A DNA stretch of 64,000 bases from Priestia filamentosa (GCF_900177535.1 NZ_FXAJ01000003.1:248001-312000), one strand, 5' to 3'; positions 50,513 to 61,347 are shown, numbered from the stretch's first letter. The notes: a model not told the origin generated them from the letters alone. Translations and numbers: made by a program.

Positions 50513-52021
50513 ATGGATATAAATAAACGAAAAGAGGAATTTCACGCATATGTTGAGAAAATGGGAGGATATGAAGAAGCTGTAAACGTAATGTATTGGG
50601 ATATGCGAACAGGAGCTCCGAAAAAAGGAGTAAAGCAACGTTCTAACGTTTTGGCTATGCTCTCAAGCGATATTTTCTCAATGTCTATTTCAAATGAAAT
50701 GGCGGGGTACATAAAGGATTTAGGAGACGAAGAAGTTAAAAAAGAGCTTGATGCTATTACGCTAAAAATGGTTGAAGAATGTAAAAAAGACTATGAGCAA
50801 AATCAAAAAATTCCAGAGCAAGAATATCGTGAATATGTAATGCTAACTTCTGAAGCAGGAAGCATCTGGGAAGAAGCAAAAGAGAAAAGTGACTTTTCTC
50901 TTTTCGAACCGTACTTGGAACAAATTGTAGCCTTTAATCAAAAGTTTGCAGAGTACTGGGGATATGAAGGGCATAAATATAACGCACTTCTCGATACATA
51001 CGAACCAGGCGTTACAGTAGAAACGCTTGACCGTGTTTTTGGAGATTTAAAAGAAACGCTTTTAACTCTTTTACAAAAAGTCCAAAAAGCCGAGTCTCCT
51101 AAAACAGATTTTTTATATGAAGCATTTCCAAAGGAAAAACAAGAAGCATTTAGCTTAGAAATATTAAAAGAGCTTGATTATGATTTTGAAGCAGGCCGCC
51201 TTGATGAAACGGTTCATCCCTTTGCAATTGGACTTAATCCAGGAGATGTGAGAATTACAACCAAATATGATGAAAGTGACTTTCGCGTTGCTATTTTTGG
51301 AACCATTCATGAATGCGGACACGCCGTATATGAACAAAACATTTCAAAAGAGCTTGTTGGAACAAATCTTTGCACAGGAACGTCAATGGGAATTCATGAA
51401 TCACAGTCTCTTTTTTATGAGCTTATGATTGGACGAACAAAAGCATTTTGGGAGCGTCATTATGAAGCATTGAAAGAACATGGAGGCTCTCAATTCCAAA
51501 AGGTCAATCTTGATGAGTTTTATCAAGCGGTAAATGAAGTAAAACCGTCACTTATCCGCATTGAAGCGGACGAATTAACGTATGTTCTTCACATTATTAT
51601 CCGCTATGAAATTGAGAAAGCACTAATAAACGGAGAAATCGAAGTGAAAGACTTACCAACAATTTGGAATGACAAATATGAAGAATACCTAGGAGTTCGT
51701 CCAGCACACGATGGAGAAGGAGTGCTACAAGACGTACACTGGTCTGATGGAAGCTTTGGTTATTTTCCTTCTTATGCTCTTGGCTATATTTATGCAGCAC
51801 AGCTAAAAAATGCACTTGTAAAAGATCTCCCAGACTTTGAAGAACGAATTCAACAAGGAAAAGTGACTGAGATAAGAGCATGGCTGACAAAACATATTCA
51901 CCAATATGGAAAATTAAAAGATCCATTAGAATTATTAAAAGCAGCAACAGGAGAAGGATTAGAAGCTCGCTATTTAGTTGAACATTTAACAGAAAAATAT
52001 AGCAAGCTTTATAATCTATAA
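50513..52021 (+). CDS. ypwA: M32 metallocarboxypeptidase YpwA
   Basis: The 502-residue protein belongs to the thermostable carboxypeptidase M32 family, which removes C-terminal amino acids from peptides. TIHECGHAVYEQ (from about residue 265) is the HExxH zinc motif; downstream GIHESQSLFYELMIGR gives the third ligand region, and IRIEADELTYVLHIIIRYEIE is also conserved. No signal peptide, so it is cytosolic. AAGGAGTG precedes ATG 50513. Length equals B. subtilis YpwA. Confidence 0.94.
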   Translation: MDINKRKEEFHAYVEKMGGYEEAVNVMYWDMRTGAPKKGVKQRSNVLAMLSSDIFSMSISNEMAGYIKDLGDEEVKKELDAITLKMVEECKKDYEQNQKIPEQEYREYVMLTSEAGSIWEEAKEKSDFSLFEPYLEQIVAFNQKFAEYWGYEGHKYNALLDTYEPGVTVETLDRVFGDLKETLLTLLQKVQKAESPKTDFLYEAFPKEKQEAFSLEILKELDYDFEAGRLDETVHPFAIGLNPGDVRITTKYDESDFRVAIFGTIHECGHAVYEQNISKELVGTNLCTGTSMGIHESQSLFYELMIGRTKAFWERHYEALKEHGGSQFQKVNLDEFYQAVNEVKPSLIRIEADELTYVLHIIIRYEIEKALINGEIEVKDLPTIWNDKYEEYLGVRPAHDGEGVLQDVHWSDGSFGYFPSYALGYIYAAQLKNALVKDLPDFEERIQQGKVTEIRAWLTKHIHQYGKLKDPLELLKAATGEGLEARYLVEHLTEKYSKLYNL

Positions 52022-52129
52022 AAGAGCAATAAAAAGAAAATTAAAATAATGACGAATATTCAAGCGTAAAACCTTTGTGAAAGTTCGACTTTTTTAAAAT
52101 ACCCTCTTTTCATAGGGAAGAATAGCTGT

Positions 52130-52135
52130 TATAAT
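52130..52135 (+). promoter_or_regulatory. -10 box of the xpt-pbuX promoter
   Basis: TATAAT stands about 40 bases before the purine aptamer. The hexamer 17 bases upstream (TTTTCA, 52107-52112) is a weak -35 box. Confidence 0.65.
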
Positions 52136-52175
52136 TCAACATATCATCTTAATAAAATAAGATTCATATGTATTG

Positions 52176-52392
52176 TAACTCATATAATTGCGAGAATATG
52201 GCTCGCTAAGTTTCTACCGGATTACCGTAAATAATTCGACTATGAGTAGGCAGCACGTTTTTTAATTTGCACAAAGGTTTTTTTAGGTTTCTTTGTGTAA
52301 CGTCTAGAGAGTCATTATGAGCTCAGGACATCCGGTGCGCTACTCGCAAAAAAGAGAAGCGTTTATCGGAAGTTCTGGGCTCTTTTTTATTA
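52176..52392 (+). promoter_or_regulatory. Purine (guanine-type) riboswitch controlling xpt-pbuX
   Basis: The aptamer spans 52178-52247. Helix P1 pairs ACTCATA with TATGAGT; the conserved core includes ATATGG, AAGTTTCTACC and CCGTAAAT. The specificity base lies in CGACTAT, a C as in the xpt guanine/hypoxanthine aptamer, not the T of the adenine type. Downstream, GAGCTCAGGAC (52319-52329) can pair with GTTCTGGGCTC before a T run near 52384-52388, forming the terminator. Between them CACAAAG/CTTTGTG makes another hairpin. Purine binding should favour termination and lower xpt-pbuX expression. Confidence 0.93.
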
Positions 52393-52410
52393 ACAGACTA
52401 TGGAGGGTAA

Positions 52411-54305
<1,895 letters not shown>

Positions 54306-54309
54306 CTAA

Positions 54310-54357
54310 GAAAAAACCCTAGCTTCTCTAGATAGAAGTTAGGTTTTTTTTTTTTTA
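54310..54357 (+). terminator. Terminator of xpt-pbuX
   Basis: AACCCTAGCTTCT and AGAAGTTAGGTT pair around CTAGAT with one bulge, followed by a run of more than ten T's. Confidence 0.9.
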
Positions 54358-54434
54358 GTTTAACAGGAATTTTTTGTATAAAAACAACCTTCTAGAAGAA
54401 AGATAAAAGTATTCTATGAAGGAGGTGGGTTCAT

Positions 54435-55523
54435 TTGCCAAAAGTCATCTCAGTAGGGGTCGGTACACCACCTCATAAACTTTTACAAGAAGAAACACTC
54501 CGATTTGCACGAGAAATGTTTTCTTCTTCTTTCTCAGATATTGAGCGCCTTCTTAAAGTATTTCAAAATGGCGATATTAAAACCCGTTATTTCGCACAGC
54601 CGCTCGATTGGTACAAAGAAAATCATACCTTTGAAGAGAAAAATGAAGCTTTTATTCATAACGCCGTAGAGTTCGGAATAAATGCTATTAAAGAGTGTAT
54701 AAGGGAAAATGAGTTTCTGGAAAAAACGGTGCCAGTAGAAGAAATTGATGCAATTTTTTTTATTTCAACAACAGGGCTTTCAACGCCGAGCATTGAAGCA
54801 CGTATTATGAATAGGCTTCCTTTTTCTCCACATACAAAGCGCATACCTATTTGGGGGTTAGGCTGTGCTGGAGGAGCCTCAGGATTAGCGCGCGCATATG
54901 AGTATTGTCTTGCATATCCAAAAGCAAAGGTGCTCCTTTTATCTGTTGAGCTCTGCAGCTTAACATTTCAGCGTGACGATCAATCAAAAAGTAATCTTGT
55001 AGGAACGTCACTTTTTTCAGATGGTGTAGCATGTGTGCTTCTTACAGGAGATGAAGCAACAGGAATACATAGTAAGAAAAAAAGACTTCCTTCTATTAAG
55101 GGAGTAGAGTCAACACTTATGCCAAATTCCGAAGATGTGATGGGCTGGGATATCCGTAATAACGGGTTATATGTCGTTTTTTCAAGAGATATTCCTTCTA
55201 TCGTTCGCTCGTGGCTTGGTGATCAAGTAAAAGGTTTTTTAAAGAAATATAGTCTTACTGAGCAGCATATCAAGCATTTTGTCGCTCATCCAGGTGGGAA
55301 AAAAGTATTAAAAGCATATCGAGAAACGCTGAACTTTAGTGAAGAAATGACCGAAATATCTTCTCATGTGCTTCAAAGTTTTGGAAATATGTCATCAGCA
55401 ACTGTTCTTTATGTATTGAAAGAATTTTTACAAAAAGAAATAATTGAACAAGACTACGGAATTGTAACAGCACTAGGACCTGGGTTCAGCTCTGAGCTGC
55501 TTCTCCTGAAATGGGAGGTATAA
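54435..55523 (+). CDS. bpsA: Type III polyketide synthase BpsA (YpbP/BcsA)
   Basis: This 362-residue chalcone-synthase-like enzyme condenses long-chain acyl-CoA with malonyl-CoA units to alkylpyrones in B. subtilis. The catalytic triad is visible: Cys144 in GLGCAGGASG, His285 in FVAHPGGKKV and Asn318 in FGNMSSATV. The closing segment TALGPGFSSELLLLKW is typical. The start is TTG 54435, with GGAGGTGGG just upstream and no better ATG. It is followed four bases later by the methyltransferase gene bpsB. Confidence 0.94.
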   Translation: MPKVISVGVGTPPHKLLQEETLRFAREMFSSSFSDIERLLKVFQNGDIKTRYFAQPLDWYKENHTFEEKNEAFIHNAVEFGINAIKECIRENEFLEKTVPVEEIDAIFFISTTGLSTPSIEARIMNRLPFSPHTKRIPIWGLGCAGGASGLARAYEYCLAYPKAKVLLLSVELCSLTFQRDDQSKSNLVGTSLFSDGVACVLLTGDEATGIHSKKKRLPSIKGVESTLMPNSEDVMGWDIRNNGLYVVFSRDIPSIVRSWLGDQVKGFLKKYSLTEQHIKHFVAHPGGKKVLKAYRETLNFSEEMTEISSHVLQSFGNMSSATVLYVLKEFLQKEIIEQDYGIVTALGPGFSSELLLLKWEV

Positions 55524-55526
55524 ACA

Positions 55527-56087
55527 ATGTTTTTATTTCTTTTTCTTATTGTACAGCGTCTTGCTGAGCTCTTTGTAGCAAAGCGAAACGAGCGATGGAT
55601 GAAGAAAAAGGGAGCAATTGAGCATGGCCAAGAACATTATCCACTTATGGTCGTTATTCATCTTCTATTTTTTGTTTCACTTGGTGGAGAAGCTTTTCTA
55701 TGGAGGGAATTTCAAGGTCAGGTAATTGGTTTCCTTTTTATTTTATTTGTAGCTGTTCAAATTATTAGGGTTTGGGCTTTAGTTTCGCTTGGACGCTTTT
55801 GGAATACAAAAATTTTGATTTTAAAAGATGCAAACGTTGTATTAAAAGGGCCTTATAAGTACATTAAGCATCCGAATTACTTTGTTGTTACATGTGAATT
55901 CTTGCTAGTGCCGCTTATTTTTCATGCTTATGCAACTCTTGTTGTATTTTCGTTATTGAACCTGTGCATCTTATCTGTTCGAATCAGCGCTGAAGAAGAA
56001 GCATTAGAGAAGTGGACAGATTATGAAAGTGCTATGGAAAATAAAGGTCGCTTCTTCTTTTTTCGAAAAAGAGTGAATATTGATTAA
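55527..56087 (+). CDS. bpsB: Alkylpyrone O-methyltransferase BpsB (YpbQ), isoprenylcysteine-methyltransferase-like
   Basis: BpsB methylates the alkylpyrones made by BpsA in B. subtilis. The 186-residue membrane protein has four to five hydrophobic segments and the ICMT-like pattern RVWALVSLGRFWNTKI, GPYKYIKHPNYFVV and, near the end, RISAEEEAL, the SAM-binding region of this family. The spacing of four bases after bpsA and AAATGGGAGG before the ATG show co-translation. The two genes match the B. subtilis bcsA-ypbQ pair. Confidence 0.92.
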   Translation: MFLFLFLIVQRLAELFVAKRNERWMKKKGAIEHGQEHYPLMVVIHLLFFVSLGGEAFLWREFQGQVIGFLFILFVAVQIIRVWALVSLGRFWNTKILILKDANVVLKGPYKYIKHPNYFVVTCEFLLVPLIFHAYATLVVFSLLNLCILSVRISAEEEALEKWTDYESAMENKGRFFFFRKRVNID

Positions 56088-56095
56088 AAAAGTAA

Positions 56096-56124
56096 TTGAA
56101 AATGATTATCTTTAATGATACACT
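56096..56124 (+). promoter_or_regulatory. SigA-type promoter of a 32-codon gene
   Basis: TTGAAA (56096-56101) and TACACT (56119-56124) are 17 bases apart; a start near 56131 would fall inside the Fur-like box. Confidence 0.75.
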
Positions 56125-56126
56125 AC

Positions 56127-56141
56127 TGATAAAGATTATCA
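56127..56141. promoter_or_regulatory. Fur-like box
   Basis: TGATAAAGATTATCA differs from the 15-bp Bacillus Fur consensus TGATAATnATTATCA at one base. A further half-like segment, AATGATTATC, lies within the promoter spacer at 56101-56110, so extended Fur binding over the promoter is possible. Confidence 0.72.
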
Positions 56142-56163
56142 CTATCAATGTGAGGTGTTAACA

Positions 56164-56262
56164 ATGTTAAGCATGATCATTGCAGGTGTTGTTGTAGCGT
56201 ACGGTGCTGTAGCAACTTATATGTTAAAAGGTGTAAAGAAAGCACAGAAACAGATCCAATAA
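56164..56262 (+). CDS. 32-residue membrane peptide behind a Fur-like box
   Basis: ATG 56164 follows GAGGTG by six bases and opens a 32-codon frame ending at TAA 56260-56262. The peptide has one hydrophobic helix (about residues 4-20) and a short basic tail (KGVKKAQKQIQ). A complete promoter, a Fur-like operator and a terminator surround it, so it is a self-contained, probably iron-regulated unit. I do not recognise a family; it is distinct from the soluble Fur-regulated FbpA-C proteins as I know them. Function unknown. Confidence 0.7.
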   Translation: MLSMIIAGVVVAYGAVATYMLKGVKKAQKQIQ

Positions 56263-56263
56263 G

Positions 56264-56295
56264 AAAAAAGGCGAAGCAGATGCTCGTCTTTTTTT
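56264..56295 (+). terminator. Terminator of the 32-codon gene
   Basis: AAAAAAGGCGA (56264-56274) and TCGTCTTTTTT (56284-56294) pair around a nine-base loop with one wobble. Confidence 0.87.
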
Positions 56296-56425
56296 GTTTG
56301 TCCAAAAACTGTCTATTTTTCGTATAAATTTTCTGAAGAATCATTTAAAATGAAAGAAGGAAAGAGAAATAAAAGGGCAACTAGCCTACATAACGACAGT
56401 TTGATTTTACAAAAGGGGTATTGTG

Positions 56426-59400
56426 ATGGTTATGGAAAAACAGCAGATTGAAAGATCTTTACAAAAAAAGTTAATGACAGCATACGCATTTTTTCAAGGA
56501 CGAGAAGACAAAAGAAGAGTTGAGAAAATAAAAGATTTAGGAAGAAAGTTAGAAGAAAAAACATTTACCGTTGCATTTTGCGGTCATTTTTCAGCAGGTA
56601 AATCAACAATGATTAACAAGTTGATGAACCAGGAACTTTTGCCTTCAAGCCCGATCCCAACAAGTGCTAACTTAGTGAAAGTAGTGAAAGGTGCAGAACA
56701 TGCAACAGTGTACTATAAACACGATGCTCCTGTTCGTTATACGGCTCCATATGACTTTGAAGCAATTAAACAATTTTGTAGAGATGGAGATGCGATTAAG
56801 GAGATTCATCTTTCAACAGAGAAGAGTACGCTTCCAGATCATGTTGAACTCATGGATACGCCTGGGATTGATTCAGCAGATGATGCCCACCGTGTTGCAA
56901 CAGAATCTGCCCTTCACCTTGTTGATGTGATTTTTTACGTGACTGATTATAATCATGTGCAATCTGAAGTGAACTTTGATTTTGTTAAAAAGTTGCGTGA
57001 ACAAGGAAAAACAGTTTATTTAATCGTTAATCAGATTGATAAACATCGGGAAGAAGAGCTCACGTTTGAGCAGTTTACTCATTCTGTTAAAACATCCTTT
57101 CAAAACTGGCGGGCAGAGCCAAACGGCATGTTTTTCACATCCTTAAAAAAAGAAGACCATGAAAGAAATGAGTTTGTTCTTGTAAAGCGAACACTCCAAA
57201 CCATGTTTCAAGATTATGAAGAGCTTTTAAAGAACTCTGTGCAAAATACGCTACAAGCTTTAATAGAAGAATATATAAAAGAAGTGAGTGATGAGAAAGA
57301 AGAGGCAAAAGAAGAACTTTCTCTCGCGTTAGAAGAGATGGGAACAAGTGAAGCCCTTCCGTTTCGTAATATGATTCAAGAAACGAATGAAATGTTGCTG
57401 GAAAAAGAGCAAGAGCTTGCGGTATTTGAGGAAATGATTCGTAAAGAAATAAGTACGCTAGCTGAAAATGCGCAGCTTATTCCATATGAAGTAAGAGAGA
57501 AGGGGCGAGAATATTTAGAAAGTATTCAACCTCAGTTTAAAGTAGGTTTTCTTTTCTCGAAACAAAAAACAAAGGAAGTTCAAAAGCAGCGGCTTCATAA
57601 TTTTGTAGAGGCTCTTAGAGAGAAAACAACAGCAGAGCTTGTTTGGCATATTACGCCCCTTCTTCATAAGCGGATGCGAGAAGAAGAGCTTTTTTCAGAG
57701 GAGCTTGTAGCAAAAATTGAAGGCTATGACATCGTGATTACAGAAGATGATATAAAAGGTATTGTAAAAAGCGACGTTGGCATAACAAATGAGTATATTT
57801 TAACGTATAGCAACGATGTCTCAACATTTATTAAAACAAAGGCTAAACAAAAAACATATCCTATTTTGTCCCAGCTAAAGCAAATGAAAGAAGAACAGCA
57901 TAAGGAATGGCGAAATGGACAAGAAGAAAAACTTTTACAATATAAGAAGGCTGCAAAGCTCAAAGAGAGCGTTGGACATTTTCTAGATCGTAAGGAAGAA
58001 GATATTATCGAAGCAAGGCTTATTCAACGAGGCGAACGTTTTCAAGAAGAACCTGACTGGAGCCTGTTAATTCAACATGAGGAACATCCTGTTGTCAAAG
58101 AAGGGCTGAAAGCTTTTCAAGTTACGAAAGAAATGATGCCTGTTGAAGAGGAGATAACAGAGAGCCAAGAAAGTTATTCTATGGAGCAAACGATTGTTCA
58201 TCTTGATAAAACAGTAGAAGCATTAGAGCCGTTTCCGCCGCTTGAGAAATTTATTCTTCCGTTGAAAAAGAAGATGGAAGCACTTGGTCAACATTCGTTT
58301 ACAATTGCTCTTTTTGGAGCGTTTAGTGCAGGTAAATCGTCTTTTGCAAATGCTTTAATTGGTCAAAAACTGCTTCCTGTGTCACCAAATCCGACAACAG
58401 CGACAATTAATAAAATTTTGCCGCCAACAAAAGAACACAAACATGAGACAGTAAGAGTCCACGTAAAAAGTGAAAAAGAGATGTTTAGCGATATTTCCGC
58501 TTCCCTTCATATGTTTGGAATCAACCCGTCTTCTTTAGATGAAGCATTAGATAAGATTAAACAGTTAAAAATAACAGAGAAACTAGAAGGAAAAGAGCGT
58601 CTTCATTATTCGTTTTTGCAGGCGGTTGGTCGCGGCTATGAAGAGATGAAAAACCACTTTGATACTGTTTTAACGGTTTCGATTGAAGAATTTCCAAGCT
58701 ATGTTGCAAATGAACAAAAATCTTGTTTTGTGGATGAAATTGAGCTTTATTATTCATGTGCTTTAACAGATATGGGGATAACGCTTGTTGATACACCTGG
58801 AGCTGATTCTATTAATGCCCGCCACACAGGCGTTGCTTTCCAATATGTAAAAGATGCTGATGCACTTCTTTTCGTTACGTACTATAATCATGCATTTTCT
58901 CGGGCTGATCGGGAATTTCTTATTCAGCTTGGTCGCGTTAAAGACATTTTTACGCTTGATAAAATGTTCTTTGTTATTAATGCAGCAGATTTAGCTCACG
59001 ATGAGAATGAACTGCTTGACGTAAAGCGCTATGTTTATGAACAATTGCTTCAGTATGGAATTCGGAAGCCGCGCCTTTACCCACTTTCAAGTCATCGGGC
59101 ATTAGAAAGCGGAGTAGAAGATGAGCAGTTTAATCAGTTTTGGACTTCTTTCTCTCACTTTATTAAAGAAGACTTAACAACAATGGTAACCGAATCAGCT
59201 TATGAAATTGTAGAGAGAGCGTACAAAGCGCTTCTTGATTTAAAAGAGCTTAGTCGGAAATCTAAGGAAGAAAAAAGAGAGCGACTTGCTCACATTGAAA
59301 AAGTAAAGCAAGCCCTTCATTTAACAGTTCAACAACTTAAGTTTGAAAGCGAGCAAAAACGAATTCGTCAAGAAACAGAAGAGCTTGTTCACTATGTAAA

Positions 59401-60061
59401 ACAGAGAGTGATGATGAGGTACTATGACTTTTTTAAAGAGTCGTTTAATCCTTCTGTTTTAAAAGGAACCAAAAAGCAAGAACAAGAGAAGCTTCGAGGT
59501 TGTTTAAACGAGCTTCTTGAATTTCTTCAATTTGACTTTGTACAAGAAATTCAAGCAACAACACTAAGACTTGAAGCTTTTTCAAGTAAGCTTATTTATG
59601 GAGCGCATGAAGTTGTACTTCAGCGAATGAAGGAAATTCATGATTCATTTGCGCCTGCTCCAATTTCTATTCCAAAGGCTAAGGAAGTTAAGATTTATAA
59701 ACCTTTCGAGCAGCAACATGACAGCTATGAAAAAGCCTTATCTCTTTATCGAAATGCGCGCACATTTTTCGAAGGAGACGAAAAGAAAAAAATGGTTGAT
59801 GAATTGAAAAAGCCACTCTTAGAGGAAATGGATGAAGCAGGGATGAAGCAGACAGATTTCTTTAATCTCTACTATGCACAATGGATTAAAGACACGCTGT
59901 ATTATTATCAGCATGAAATGAATACAAACGTTGAACAGCATATTTACAGACTTCAAAAAAGCTTAACAACTCCTGTTGATATAAGAGAAATTGAAAAGTC
60001 TGAAAAAGAACTAAGTGCGATTTTAACTCAAAGTCGCTATAATAAAGAAGACAAACAGTAA
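56426..60061 (+). CDS. dynA: Bacterial dynamin DynA (YpbR), two fused dynamin units
   Basis: DynA is a membrane-fusing, dynamin-like GTPase that protects the membrane against antibiotics and phage in B. subtilis. The 1211-residue protein has two GTPase units: GHFSAGKST at residues 53-61 with MDTPGIDSADD, and GAFSAGKSS at 631-639 with VDTPGADSINA. Each is followed by long helical stalk and paddle regions. Length is close to B. subtilis DynA (about 1190). GTG 56423, ATG 56426 and ATG 56432 are possible starts; AAAAGGGG is best spaced for 56426. The gene ypbS follows. Confidence 0.95.
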   Translation: MVMEKQQIERSLQKKLMTAYAFFQGREDKRRVEKIKDLGRKLEEKTFTVAFCGHFSAGKSTMINKLMNQELLPSSPIPTSANLVKVVKGAEHATVYYKHDAPVRYTAPYDFEAIKQFCRDGDAIKEIHLSTEKSTLPDHVELMDTPGIDSADDAHRVATESALHLVDVIFYVTDYNHVQSEVNFDFVKKLREQGKTVYLIVNQIDKHREEELTFEQFTHSVKTSFQNWRAEPNGMFFTSLKKEDHERNEFVLVKRTLQTMFQDYEELLKNSVQNTLQALIEEYIKEVSDEKEEAKEELSLALEEMGTSEALPFRNMIQETNEMLLEKEQELAVFEEMIRKEISTLAENAQLIPYEVREKGREYLESIQPQFKVGFLFSKQKTKEVQKQRLHNFVEALREKTTAELVWHITPLLHKRMREEELFSEELVAKIEGYDIVITEDDIKGIVKSDVGITNEYILTYSNDVSTFIKTKAKQKTYPILSQLKQMKEEQHKEWRNGQEEKLLQYKKAAKLKESVGHFLDRKEEDIIEARLIQRGERFQEEPDWSLLIQHEEHPVVKEGLKAFQVTKEMMPVEEEITESQESYSMEQTIVHLDKTVEALEPFPPLEKFILPLKKKMEALGQHSFTIALFGAFSAGKSSFANALIGQKLLPVSPNPTTATINKILPPTKEHKHETVRVHVKSEKEMFSDISASLHMFGINPSSLDEALDKIKQLKITEKLEGKERLHYSFLQAVGRGYEEMKNHFDTVLTVSIEEFPSYVANEQKSCFVDEIELYYSCALTDMGITLVDTPGADSINARHTGVAFQYVKDADALLFVTYYNHAFSRADREFLIQLGRVKDIFTLDKMFFVINAADLAHDENELLDVKRYVYEQLLQYGIRKPRLYPLSSHRALESGVEDEQFNQFWTSFSHFIKEDLTTMVTESAYEIVERAYKALLDLKELSRKSKEEKRERLAHIEKVKQALHLTVQQLKFESEQKRIRQETEELVHYVKQRVMMRYYDFFKESFNPSVLKGTKKQEQEKLRGCLNELLEFLQFDFVQEIQATTLRLEAFSSKLIYGAHEVVLQRMKEIHDSFAPAPISIPKAKEVKIYKPFEQQHDSYEKALSLYRNARTFFEGDEKKKMVDELKKPLLEEMDEAGMKQTDFFNLYYAQWIKDTLYYYQHEMNTNVEQHIYRLQKSLTTPVDIREIEKSEKELSAILTQSRYNKEDKQ

Positions 60062-60091
60062 ACAGCTAGAAGCATGTAGGAGGAATTAAGA

Positions 60092-60352
60092 TTGAGCGTA
60101 CACAAAGCCATTACAAAACACTCACAGTCACAGCATGAAAAGGTTAAAAAATTTGCTGAATTAGAAAGCATGAGAGAATTTGAAATTGATCAAGCTGTAA
60201 GCAAATGCAGAAATGGTGAAACATTTTCAGTTGATGCTATTAATGCGGTAACGAAAAGAATTAACGAGCTTGCGAAGAAAGGGATTGTGCCAACGCGTAA
60301 GTTAGTGACGAAAGAAATGGTAAAGGAATATGTTGAACGGCTAGAAAAGTAA
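60092..60352 (+). CDS. ypbS: YpbS, DUF2533 protein
   Basis: The 86-residue hydrophilic helical protein matches YpbS: SVHKAITKHSQSQHEKVKKF at the start and INELAKKGIVPTRKLVTKEMV near the end. Function unknown. The start is TTG 60092, eight bases after AGGAGG. It lies 30 bases after dynA, as ypbS follows ypbR in B. subtilis, so the two are likely co-transcribed. Confidence 0.88.
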   Translation: MSVHKAITKHSQSQHEKVKKFAELESMREFEIDQAVSKCRNGETFSVDAINAVTKRINELAKKGIVPTRKLVTKEMVKEYVERLEK

Positions 60353-60387
60353 AGCGAAAACTTGGCTGTTTTTTCACCATTTGCTAT

Positions 60388-60417
60388 CTATAAAAAAGCG
60401 AGTAGTTCTCCATAATA
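60388..60417 (+). promoter_or_regulatory. Possible SigF/SigG-type promoter
   Basis: CTATA (60388-60392) and CATAATA (60411-60417), 18 bases apart, resemble forespore promoters (consensus near GYATA and CATnnTA). This fits the SASP-like product of the next gene but is a weak match. Confidence 0.4.
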
Positions 60418-60460
60418 AAGATGTGCACAACATTTGCACAACGATAAGGGGGAGATAGCA

Positions 60461-60784
60461 ATGGGTCGTACGAAAAATGCTAACCGAAATGCTCAAATTA
60501 ACAACAACAAAAAGGCACAGAAGGAAGAGTTTGCTTCTGAAATGCCAAGTATGCAACAAAAGAGCAAGAGCAGTATGAACAGCCGCTATGCGGAAGAATT
60601 CGCTTCTCAATATAACCCAAGTCCTGAGTATAAAGCGCGTCTTGATAAAGACAAAGCGCAAAAATATGCCGAAGAATACTCAGCTGAAAAAACGCCAAAA
60701 GGTGGAAGTAAGAAACACCGATTTGCTTCTTACGCAGAAGTGGAAGCTGAGAAAATGAACGAAGGCATTCAAAAGGATAAATAA
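60461..60784 (+). CDS. Gamma-type SASP-like small protein
   Basis: The 107-residue protein is very hydrophilic, rich in Ala, Lys, Glu, Asn and Gln, and has no Cys. It contains EEFASE, EEFASQ and the weaker EEYSAE, with an Asn/Gln-rich lead (TKNANRNAQINNNKKAQ). SspE-type gamma SASPs carry TEFASE repeats cut by the spore protease GPR, with similar Asn/Gln-rich flanks, so this may be a diverged gamma SASP that serves as an amino-acid store. AAGGGGGAG precedes ATG 60461; the frame's upstream ATG at 60434 lacks a site. Identification is tentative. Confidence 0.6.
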   Translation: MGRTKNANRNAQINNNKKAQKEEFASEMPSMQQKSKSSMNSRYAEEFASQYNPSPEYKARLDKDKAQKYAEEYSAEKTPKGGSKKHRFASYAEVEAEKMNEGIQKDK

Positions 60785-60786
60785 CA

Positions 60787-60815
60787 AAAAGCACCGCAAA
60801 AATGCGGTGCTTTTA
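60787..60815. terminator. Bidirectional terminator
   Basis: A 12-bp perfect stem (60787-60798 with 60803-60814) with an AAAA loop separates two convergent genes. Confidence 0.92.
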
Positions 60816-61202
60816 TTATGAACGAACAATCGCTTGACGAGCAAGCACATCGGCCGTTTTGTTTTGTTTTTCAGGAATCCATTTAATGAAAAAAAGATCA
60901 AGCTGATCAATTAACTGAACAGCTTCTTCTAAGAGAGGGGCATAGAGCTTATTCTTCACATATCTTGTATCAATCGCTTTTTCAACAAGCAGGGAATCTG
61001 TTTTACATGAGACTGTCTTAAATCCTTTATCAATGCAAACTTCAAGTGCTTTAATAAGAGCATGATACTCAGCTTCATGGTTTGTCATATGAGGAAGAGG
61101 GAAAGAAAAACGATGAACATCACCTTGTGTTTTAATAAAAACGCCTGCACCAGACGGACCTGGATTACCTGCGCTTGCACCATCAATAAATATCTCAATC
61201 AT
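60816..61202 (-). CDS. ypdQ: RNase H-like protein YpdQ
   Basis: The 128-residue protein is an RNase HI-like fold of the reverse-transcriptase-like (RVT_3) group. Acidic positions are visible in IFIDGASAGNPG (Asp7), NHEAEYHAL, CKTDSLLV and NKTADVLARQA, so the four carboxylates needed for metal binding appear present. B. subtilis YpdQ has the same size; activity on RNA/DNA hybrids is not firmly established. AGGAGGG precedes the ATG. It is divergent from ypeP, a second RNase H-like gene. Confidence 0.88.
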   Translation of the reverse strand: MIEIFIDGASAGNPGPSGAGVFIKTQGDVHRFSFPLPHMTNHEAEYHALIKALEVCIDKGFKTVSCKTDSLLVEKAIDTRYVKNKLYAPLLEEAVQLIDQLDLFFIKWIPEKQNKTADVLARQAIVRS

Positions 61203-61347
61203 AAAGTATCCCTCCTTTTGTTCACAAAAATTATAGCATATAAATTTACGGAACGTATAAGGAAGAAAGCAGGAAAATATATTTTTCTTAAGAATAAGAA
61301 GAGAAGCGGTTGCAAAAATTATGAATAAATCAGAAAGTAGGTTTGAA

